Of a stretch of DNA of 64,000 nucleotides, positions 44,897 through 51,377 are shown piece by piece (positions within the stretch are counted from its first letter, which is position 1; every line of letters begins with the position of its first letter). This DNA comes from NBLH01 sp050296515 (GTDB taxonomy: Bacteria; Bacteroidota; Bacteroidia; Bacteroidales; NBLH01). Under the pieces are notes generated by a model. That model ran no database searches. It worked only from the letters and a program-made list of their open reading frames with translations, and was not told where the DNA came from. Made by a program: the position numbers and the translations under genes. The DNA is taken from assembly GCA_050296515.1 (NCBI GenBank), contig JBNKRJ010000008.1, forward strand, positions 1-64,000, in the 5' to 3' direction.

Positions 44897-47104
44897 TTAT
44901 AGTTTGCCTTTTATAGGTATCTCAATATTTACAAGGCTCCAGTTACCAATGGAAGATTCAATGCTTATTTCGCCATCCATTTCTTCAATTCTTGATTGGA
45001 TATTCCTTAAACCAATACCTGTTGCCGCTTTTTTTACATCAAAGCCAACCCCGTCGTCCTCAACCATTAAATTCACTTGCCCACTCCTTTTAATCAACTG
45101 TATGTCAACATTTTTTGCTTTTGAATATTTTACAATATTGTTCATTAGCTCTTGTATTATCCGGTAAACCTCAACTTTTATCTCGGTCGGCAATTGGTTT
45201 AATTCATCTTTAGGAAATGCCTCAAAATTTACTTTGATATGTTTTTTATTCAGAATTTCGTTTACGAAGTTAATTATTAGACCAGTAAAAGCAGCATCCA
45301 TAAGCCTGGACGGGACAAGGTTGTGCGATATTGATCGTACCTCATTGTATGTTTCGTCAATGTTCTTCATTACTTTTCGTAATTTCTCATCATCTGTATC
45401 ATTAATAATATTTGCAAGGTTTAGTTTTATACTTGCAAGGTTGCCCCCAATTCCATCATGCAAATCCTGGGCTATCCGCTTACGCTCTCTTTCCTGTCCT
45501 TCCATGCTGGCTTTCATAGCCAGAAATTCCTGGTCACTTAATAGTTTGTAGATTTTTTGCTTGTTAACTTCTTCTGTCCTTAAGTTTAAAAGTTCAATAG
45601 CTTTTAGTTTTTGCTGATAGAGTACAATTAATATAATAGCAGCTAAAATCAAGATTACTGCTACTAATATTGCAATATTTTTCACAAGGCTTTTTTGCCG
45701 GAGCTCAGACTGTTCTTTTTCGAACTTAATTTGCTGTAGTTCTGATTCTTTTGTCAATGAAATTATTTTTTCTTCTTTCTTTTCTTTTTCAATTTTATTC
45801 TTTTGCAGGTTAAGGGCTTGCAATTCATTTTGCTTGTTCAACAATAAGATCTCATTTTTGCTTTTTTCGGCTTCAAGTCTTCTTAACAGTTTTTGTTTGT
45901 CTAGCTCTGCCATTTTTTTCGCAAGTTCGGTTTTCTGGATCTTTTTGTCTTTTTTAAGTATAATCAACTCCTTTTCTTTGTTTTCTATTTCGTATTTTGT
46001 CAGCAATTCTTCAATCTGTGCATTTTTCTCAATATCAAAAAGTTCTCTGTTTGTTTTAATTATTGTATATAGATAATCAATTGCCTTTACATATTGCCCC
46101 ATATCTTCATAAGAAAGTGCCATGCCAGTATATATTTTGGGCAAAGTGTGCCTGGCTGAAGTTTCTATGGCTAATTCTAATGCTTTATTATAATAAATTA
46201 ATGATGAGTCGAATTCTTTTTGTGCCCTGTACACATGCCCGATATTGCAATAAGTGGCTACCAGGCCAGCTTTAAGGTTCAATCTTTCTTCTATTTTCTG
46301 ACTTTTTTTGTAATATTCAATTGCATTTTTGTATTCTCCCTGTTCAAAATAAATAGTCCCTATATTTCCGAGTGGGGGTGCCTGGTTTTGCAGGCTATTA
46401 TGTTCTTCAGCAATTTTTAAACTTTGTTGATAATATTCAATGGCTTTTGAAAGATTCTTTTTTTCTTTATAAGCAGCACCTAGATTATTAAGGACTGAAT
46501 AATCAGGAACGTTTTGCAGTGTCAGGCTTTTTTCAAAATACTGAATTGCTTTGTCGTAATGTTCTTGTCGCAGAAATATAAGGCCTGTATTGTTCATACT
46601 GCTAATTATACCTTTTTTATAGTTAGCTTCATCAGCTATGTGGTAAGCTTTGGTATAATATTTCATAGCAGAATCCAGTTCATTTCTGTTTTTGTAAACT
46701 GAGCCCAGGTTATTGTAACATTCACATAACCCTATTTTGTTATTGTTTTTTTTGAATAAACTAACACTTTTGTTAAAGTTTTCAATGGCTTCCTGATATT
46801 CGCCCCGCAGTTTGTTTATGGAACCAAAATTATGATAACAAAGTGCAAGATACATCTGGTTATCGCTTTCTTTGAGGATGTTATACGCTTTTAACGTGCA
46901 TTGATAGGCTTTTTGGATATCTGTATTTATAAAATAGTCATAACATTGCAGGTAAACTGAAGCTTTTTCTTTGTTTGAGAGGTGGACAATTTCCTTGTCA
47001 AGATCTTCTAAATTAGAAGTCACCTGGGCTTTTGCGTAACCTCCAACAATTACAAACAAAAGTGTAATAAAAATAGAGGGCCATATTTTTTTAATTTGTG
47101 CCAT
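44897..47104 (-). CDS. TPR-containing sensor histidine kinase (NarX/DesK class)
   Basis: 735-aa membrane sensor kinase. A signal peptide (IFITLLFVIVGGYAKAQ) is followed by about seven TPR motifs (residues ~45-345, e.g. NLGSVYKNRNELDSAMKYY), probably periplasmic; a long coiled coil (360-480); one membrane span (about 482-502, AILVAVILILAAIILIVLY); a HisKA_3 dimerisation domain with phospho-His549 (IAQDLHDGIGGNLAS); and a HATPase domain with N-box (IIQELMNNIVKYSKA) and G-box (VEDDGVGFD, GIGLRNI). This architecture is common in Bacteroidota. The signal is unknown. Probably the first gene of the two-gene operon with the regulator downstream. Confidence 0.94.
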   Translation of the reverse strand: MAQIKKIWPSIFITLLFVIVGGYAKAQVTSNLEDLDKEIVHLSNKEKASVYLQCYDYFINTDIQKAYQCTLKAYNILKESDNQMYLALCYHNFGSINKLRGEYQEAIENFNKSVSLFKKNNNKIGLCECYNNLGSVYKNRNELDSAMKYYTKAYHIADEANYKKGIISSMNNTGLIFLRQEHYDKAIQYFEKSLTLQNVPDYSVLNNLGAAYKEKKNLSKAIEYYQQSLKIAEEHNSLQNQAPPLGNIGTIYFEQGEYKNAIEYYKKSQKIEERLNLKAGLVATYCNIGHVYRAQKEFDSSLIYYNKALELAIETSARHTLPKIYTGMALSYEDMGQYVKAIDYLYTIIKTNRELFDIEKNAQIEELLTKYEIENKEKELIILKKDKKIQKTELAKKMAELDKQKLLRRLEAEKSKNEILLLNKQNELQALNLQKNKIEKEKKEEKIISLTKESELQQIKFEKEQSELRQKSLVKNIAILVAVILILAAIILIVLYQQKLKAIELLNLRTEEVNKQKIYKLLSDQEFLAMKASMEGQERERKRIAQDLHDGIGGNLASIKLNLANIINDTDDEKLRKVMKNIDETYNEVRSISHNLVPSRLMDAAFTGLIINFVNEILNKKHIKVNFEAFPKDELNQLPTEIKVEVYRIIQELMNNIVKYSKAKNVDIQLIKRSGQVNLMVEDDGVGFDVKKAATGIGLRNIQSRIEEMDGEISIESSIGNWSLVNIEIPIKGKL

Positions 47105-47312
47105 TTTGGTGTTTTTTGGAGAAAGTCCCAGTACGTTTTTTTTAAAGAAGCTTCATATAATTTAATCCCGAAGCTTAAAATATATTAACATCACAGAATT
47201 AACTAATAAAACCAAGTCTCAAAAGTATAAAAATTACAACCAACAAGTATCCCTATTTCCCGTGAGTTTTAATTTCCCTTTTTCTGGTGATGTACAAAAT
47301 TTTTTATCCAAT

Positions 47313-47320
47313 TACTTTTG
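47313..47320 (+). promoter_or_regulatory. Possible promoter -7 box
   Basis: TACTTTTG matches the Bacteroidota TAnnTTTG -7 consensus, 41 bp before the ATG of the LipL32-like gene. No clear -33 TTTG at 19-20 bp upstream. Confidence 0.4.
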
Positions 47321-47360
47321 CAGTGTTATAATAATTATAAACAAATTAAAATTTTGAAAA

Positions 47361-48056
47361 ATGAAAAAAACAATCATGTTGGCTGGCATTATTTGTTTAG
47401 CCTTAATGTTTACAGTAAATGTTTCTGCCCAAAAACTGGATAAGTTTGGTAGCTCTATTGAAAAAAAAATTGGACCTAAAACTATCAAAGTCCCATACAC
47501 CGATGTTATTAGCTACCTTGGTTATGCCTCACCTGGACAAGAGGATGAAGTAAAAGACGGTAAGAAATTTTACTACATTTATGTATGGATTCCACTTGCT
47601 GCTCCTGAGCTAGGTGTAAGAATGATGTCTCCTGTACCTGCAAAGTATAAAAACAAGAAGGCAATACAATCTGAACAATACACTAAAAATGAAAGTTCAA
47701 AAGATTATTTCGATACTTACATTACCCTTGAACGTTCGGATATTATAAGTGTAGATAAAATCAGTGACGAAGGAGTAAAAAACGCAAACTGGGTAGTATT
47801 TGAAAGAAACGACGATAGTGGAGAAATGCCTAAACAGCCTAGCGGCAGTAGTTACAACTCATTATTAAGATATAAAAGCGAAGTCAGTAACCCGGCAAAA
47901 GCTTTAGTCGCCGGACTTTACAGGGTTGGATTCACAACTTACAAAAAAGGTGAAGTTAATGGTACTTTTTTAGCAGAGGTTGCCGCACCAGTAAAGTTAC
48001 CCGGAGTGGCAATGGCTAAAACCATTGATGAATTGCTAAAATTAATTAAGAAATAG
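47361..48056 (+). CDS. LipL32-like secreted protein
   Basis: 231-aa exported protein recognisably related to LipL32, the major surface protein of pathogenic Leptospira. Shared features: VPYTDVISYLGYASPGQ (leptospiral form has LPYGSVINYYGYVKPGQ), FYYIYVWIP, ELGVRMMSP, YFDTYITLERSD, SYNSLLRYK, and GLYRVGFTTYKKGEVNG, in the same order. Unlike LipL32 it has a type I-like signal peptide ending VSAQ with no lipobox Cys, so it should be periplasmic or secreted rather than lipidated. The acidic calcium-binding loop of LipL32 is not obvious. Divergent from a two-component system. Function is unknown; LipL32 itself has been linked to extracellular-matrix and calcium binding. Confidence 0.82.
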   Translation: MKKTIMLAGIICLALMFTVNVSAQKLDKFGSSIEKKIGPKTIKVPYTDVISYLGYASPGQEDEVKDGKKFYYIYVWIPLAAPELGVRMMSPVPAKYKNKKAIQSEQYTKNESSKDYFDTYITLERSDIISVDKISDEGVKNANWVVFERNDDSGEMPKQPSGSSYNSLLRYKSEVSNPAKALVAGLYRVGFTTYKKGEVNGTFLAEVAAPVKLPGVAMAKTIDELLKLIKK

Positions 48057-48175
48057 AAAGTATAGTTGACCTGAAGCCTTCTTATGTTTTTAGTCTCGGA
48101 TAGATAATATTTAAAACAGCTTTAGGTCAACTGTTTATATTAACAAATTTAATAAACATATTAAAATAAAAAGTT

Positions 48176-48604
48176 ATGATTACTGGAATTACACTTATTG
48201 TACTCAGTCTTATTGCAGTACCTTCGATTATCTTAGCAAAAAAACCAAACGCACAAGAACTTTTAGACAAAATTGCCCCTTATCAGGGATGGATTGGACT
48301 GGTTTTCACCTTTTGGGGTGTATACGGTGTCATTTTTAGCGGTATTTTGGGGTTAAGTTGGATGACCTCCTGGCCAATATACTGGATAACCCTTTTGGCA
48401 GTTAATCTTATGCAGGCTGTTTTAGGTTTTATGCTGGGTTATGGTATGATTTCAAAATACGTGTTTGCAAAAAATGAAGAAGCAAAGAAAAAAGGCGCCC
48501 AATTACTTGCCAAATTAGCACCAATCCAGGGGAGGCTTGGAATGGCAGGTATTGCTGTTGGTTTTTGGACAATTTTGGCTTCTATTCTTTTTCATGGGGT
48601 TTAA
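48176..48604 (+). CDS. Small integral membrane protein with internal repeat
   Basis: 142-aa protein with about four membrane spans and no recognised family. Two loops carry a repeated phrase: ELLDKIAPYQGWIGLV (about 28-43) and QLLAKLAPIQGRLGMAG (about 106-122), suggesting an internal duplication with a pseudo-twofold arrangement. It follows the LipL32-like gene by 119 bp and is ended by a strong hairpin, so the two may share a transcript. Function not known. Confidence 0.75.
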   Translation: MITGITLIVLSLIAVPSIILAKKPNAQELLDKIAPYQGWIGLVFTFWGVYGVIFSGILGLSWMTSWPIYWITLLAVNLMQAVLGFMLGYGMISKYVFAKNEEAKKKGAQLLAKLAPIQGRLGMAGIAVGFWTILASILFHGV

Positions 48605-48615
48605 AAATTACACCT

Positions 48616-48654
48616 AAAAATTAGAACTTAGTAACTTACTGAGTTCTGATTTTT
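48616..48654 (+). terminator. Rho-independent terminator
   Basis: AAAAATTAGAACT and AGTTCTGATTTTT pair at 12 of 13 positions with a 13-nt loop, ending in a T-run, 12 bp after the membrane-protein stop. Confidence 0.8.
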
Positions 48655-48989
48655 AACAAAAACCATATTTTTGATCCATAAACGCTGATTATTATAAAAC
48701 TAAGCTGGCATTGACAATGCTTTGATATACTATGTTTGCAAATACCAATGGTATTCAACTTTTTAGTCATTCATCCAAATTAATATACTAAATTTTTGTT
48801 GTTGCCTTGTTTTTTACTTCAGAAAGTAATTAGTACCAAGTCTGCAATCGGTGGCAGTTCTTAATCATCTAGAAAGGAGAACGATCAACTGACAATCTGA
48901 ACACCTCATTCATATTTTCGACTGAAGCCAAGCCTTTTAGTAATTCTTTTAATCCTCAGCTATATTCTAATCCCATAAAATCATTTACA
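48655..48989. other. Intergenic region without recognised content
   Basis: No gene, strong promoter box or repeat recognised over 335 bases; AT-rich with scattered short open frames only. Confidence 0.4.
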
Positions 48990-49382
48990 ATGAAATCTTT
49001 AAAACTGTTTGTTATAATAATAGGTCTGTATTTTTTAACTTTTAACGTATTCTGGTACTTTCTAAAAGTTTCCTATCACCACTACCATGATGCATCTCTA
49101 AGGGTAATTTTTATGAGCCTTTCTATTTCAATAATAGCATTGGTGCATCTTGAAAAAAAGAGAATCTTCAATGTAATTATATGGGGAAGTTATTTTGCCG
49201 GTACATTGCTGTTAATTAATAGTTTATGGCAGGGAGGCTTGAACATGTTTATTTTGAATGAGACAAAATGGCCGATTTTAATTTTTCAGATAATATACCT
49301 TTTCCTTTTTATGAGTAAGAGGCAATATGAAAAGGGTTTGGGACACAAGTTGAAATTAATAATGCAACAAATTTGGGGTTAA
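48990..49382 (+). CDS. Hypothetical integral membrane protein
   Basis: 130 aa with about four hydrophobic helices (residues 5-25, 37-52, 59-80, 92-110) and a basic C-terminal tail. No family recognised. Stands alone with no obvious promoter and a poorly conserved-looking context, but its hydrophobic pattern and ATG start in an A-rich leader support a real gene. Confidence 0.6.
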   Translation: MKSLKLFVIIIGLYFLTFNVFWYFLKVSYHHYHDASLRVIFMSLSISIIALVHLEKKRIFNVIIWGSYFAGTLLLINSLWQGGLNMFILNETKWPILIFQIIYLFLFMSKRQYEKGLGHKLKLIMQQIWG

Positions 49383-49439
49383 ATTATTTGCCCATGGATT
49401 TGACTGAAGTTTTAATTCATTTATTTTTGGCCCAATCTG

Positions 49440-49600
49440 TGTTTTGAGTAAAAATCCACAACCAGATGATGTGGATTTGAAAATGCCCCTATATGGGGCA
49501 GGGCTGCTTTTACCATCGGAGGAGGTAAAAGTTGTATTATTTGTTCATCAAAAAAAGTTAAACCCGATTGCCCTGTCACCACTCCCAAAGGAAGTGGTTT
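49440..49600. repeat. Hairpin-rich region with inverted partial copy of the 28174 element
   Basis: 49530-49577 read on the minus strand matches the left ~45 nt of the element at 28174 (AGGGCAATCGGG, GATGAACAAATAATACA). Three further hairpins follow it: CTTTTACC/GGTAAAAG (49507-49531), TGCCCC/GGGGCA (49484-49501) and AAATCCACA/TGTGGATTT. The open frame across 49444-49698 lacks protein-like features and is not called. Confidence 0.5.
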
Positions 49601-49652
49601 TAAGATCTATAATAAAACCTGATTGTGCCAGGTGTCAAAGCAATTCAGCACC

Positions 49653-49772
49653 TCATAATACCCTTAAATTCGCCACTCCATCTAAAATTACTGGATAGCT
49701 TCCAAAAACTTCATCGTAGATATCGCAATAGGTTTCTCTAAATTCCTCTTTATTGTTATATTTATTTAGCAC
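49653..49772 (-). pseudogene. Possible C-terminal gene remnant
   Basis: A 39-codon minus-strand frame beginning with GTG reads LNKYNNKEEFRETYCDIYDE then VFGSYPVILDGVANLRVL and stop. The composition looks protein-like but it is too short to assign and has no proper start context; it lies just upstream of the gene at 49782 in the minus direction's downstream side. Possibly the tail of a deleted gene. Confidence 0.3.
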
Positions 49773-49781
49773 TTTTTTGTA

Positions 49782-50471
49782 TTAACTGGCAAGTAGTCTC
49801 AAGAATTGTGCGGCATGTTTTTGTTCATTTAGATATTCACCAAGATTCGTATTTTCAAGAAGCATACCAACGTTCTCGTCACCATGTTGGCCAATGCATT
49901 CTCCTAATCTCATTGCAACTAAACGTAAAGTATCCTCATCCAAACCATGTTTTTTTATTATGTATCCAATGCCATAGTTTTGATGGACCTCATGATCCAT
50001 ATCATTGATCCTCAAGAATTCAATATACTTATCTATATATTTTTTGTCTATAAAAACAAGCGACTCAATCGCATCGGTGCCAGCAGGCAACTCATCATGC
50101 GACCATAACAGCTTTTCACTTTGTGCATATTGGATTATTCTATCCACATATTCAGCAATCAATGGGCGAAGCTCTTTATATGAAGCAGCTCTTCTAAAAA
50201 AGAGGGTCTCTGATGTAAAATAAGGGAGCTCAAAACAATAATTATTGCCGTCATTGTCAAATTCAATTTGTGCCTCCTCACGCAGCTTTTCCGTTTCGAT
50301 GTTATATTCCTTAAATTCGCCATCCACAACAAAACCAAATTCCGGATAAATGAATGTATACTCTTCCAGGTGTTTTTTTAGCTGTTCTTGTGTAGAAATG
50401 AATTGAATCAGTTCCAACAGGCTCTTTTTTAATTCTTCAGGGCTATTTATACTTGTTTTTATCTGTAACAT
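49782..50471 (-). CDS. Hypothetical soluble protein, 229 aa
   Basis: No family recognised. No signal peptide or membrane span; acidic, mixed alpha/beta composition with an N-terminal helical segment (SPEELKKSLLELIQFISTQEQLKKHL) and a C-terminal helical segment (DEDTLRLVAMRLGECIGQ, EQKHAAQFLRLLAS). Probably cytoplasmic. It is the last of three minus-strand genes of unknown function (with those at 50646 and 51378) separated by repeat family 2, which hints at a recombining accessory cluster. SMI1/KNR4-like or immunity-type roles are possible but unsupported. Confidence 0.75.
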   Translation of the reverse strand: MLQIKTSINSPEELKKSLLELIQFISTQEQLKKHLEEYTFIYPEFGFVVDGEFKEYNIETEKLREEAQIEFDNDGNNYCFELPYFTSETLFFRRAASYKELRPLIAEYVDRIIQYAQSEKLLWSHDELPAGTDAIESLVFIDKKYIDKYIEFLRINDMDHEVHQNYGIGYIIKKHGLDEDTLRLVAMRLGECIGQHGDENVGMLLENTNLGEYLNEQKHAAQFLRLLAS

Positions 50472-50520
50472 TCTTTATTTCTTTTTTTGATGTTAATTTT
50501 AAGTAAAAACTATTGACATT

Positions 50521-50622
50521 ATACCAAACCGCTATCAAGATAATAAAAGAGGCTTTGGGTAATACCGAAGGATTAGCATGTTAAGAAAATTTATTTTCTG
50601 TTATATGATAACCATTCGGTAT
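50521..50622. repeat. Repeat family 2, copy 2
   Basis: Begins ATACCAAACCGCTATC and ends GATAACCATTCGGTAT; the ends are imperfect inverted repeats of about 16 bp. The body matches 44141-44235. MITE-like, noncoding, between two minus-strand genes. Confidence 0.7.
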
Positions 50623-50645
50623 TTGCTGGAAATGAATTTGCCACC

Positions 50646-51197
50646 TTAAAAATAAATTTCAGGAATAAAATCTGTTTCAAGTGCTTTATCTGATAGCATC
50701 CTAAGAAAAATTTGTTTGTAATTATACGCATCCATGGATACTACCTCAACCCATTCACATTCTTCATGACTGATAAAACTTAAAGCCGGTTCGCCATTGG
50801 CCAGCTTACGCGATGGATCAAAAAATAATCCGTTTTGCCCTGCTAAAAAGGCCGCTTTAGCTCCACTTGCTCCGGCAAACTCTTCATCTAATTCACCTAA
50901 TAACCAATCATCTGCTGTTGTATTCCCGTCTTCGGTCAATTCAAACCCTATTTCAGGACCGCCGCCATCCCATAGCATTGAGGTTGCAACCTGAGCAATC
51001 TCCCTAAAAGATTCAGGCAAGCCTGGATTGGGTTCTATCTTCTCATTTTTATGATAATTGAATTCAAAATCTTCAAATTCAACACTTCCATCTTCAACCT
51101 TAACTACAAAACTGCAAAGCTTGTTGAGAATTTCATTATCTTCATCTGTACTGCATAAACTAATTAACAGGTTTTTCAATTTTTCTGAATAATTCAT
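50646..51197 (-). CDS. Hypothetical acidic soluble protein, 183 aa
   Basis: No family recognised with certainty. Cytoplasmic by lack of signal or membrane segments; strongly acidic. Features include GLPESFREIAQVATSMLWDGGGPEIGF in the middle and a C-terminal NYKQIFLRMLSDKALETDF helix. The 'GLP..f..' phrase recalls SMI1/KNR4-fold proteins, many of which are immunity factors, but the match is weak. Lies about 180 bp after (in transcription direction, downstream of) the cytoplasmic LRR gene, possibly in one transcript. Confidence 0.75.
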   Translation of the reverse strand: MNYSEKLKNLLISLCSTDEDNEILNKLCSFVVKVEDGSVEFEDFEFNYHKNEKIEPNPGLPESFREIAQVATSMLWDGGGPEIGFELTEDGNTTADDWLLGELDEEFAGASGAKAAFLAGQNGLFFDPSRKLANGEPALSFISHEECEWVEVVSMDAYNYKQIFLRMLSDKALETDFIPEIYF

Positions 51198-51377
51198 ATT
51201 AACTCTTTTTTTAAAGATTATAATTGCTTGTTATATCTGTCTCTATTAATTATTGCCAGGAATTACTAATATTTTGGTTTAATATCTCCTATTGAACTGC
51301 AGGCCAAAGTAGGGACAATTAATAAATTTCTATCTCTAATTTGAATTATTATTTTATTTTTTACAAAAGATCTCTTG

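Noticed and set aside
49444..49698. Open frame of 84 codons on the + strand
   Set aside because: TTG start, no recognisable domain, and it runs through several hairpins and a repeat copy; the minus strand explains part of it better.
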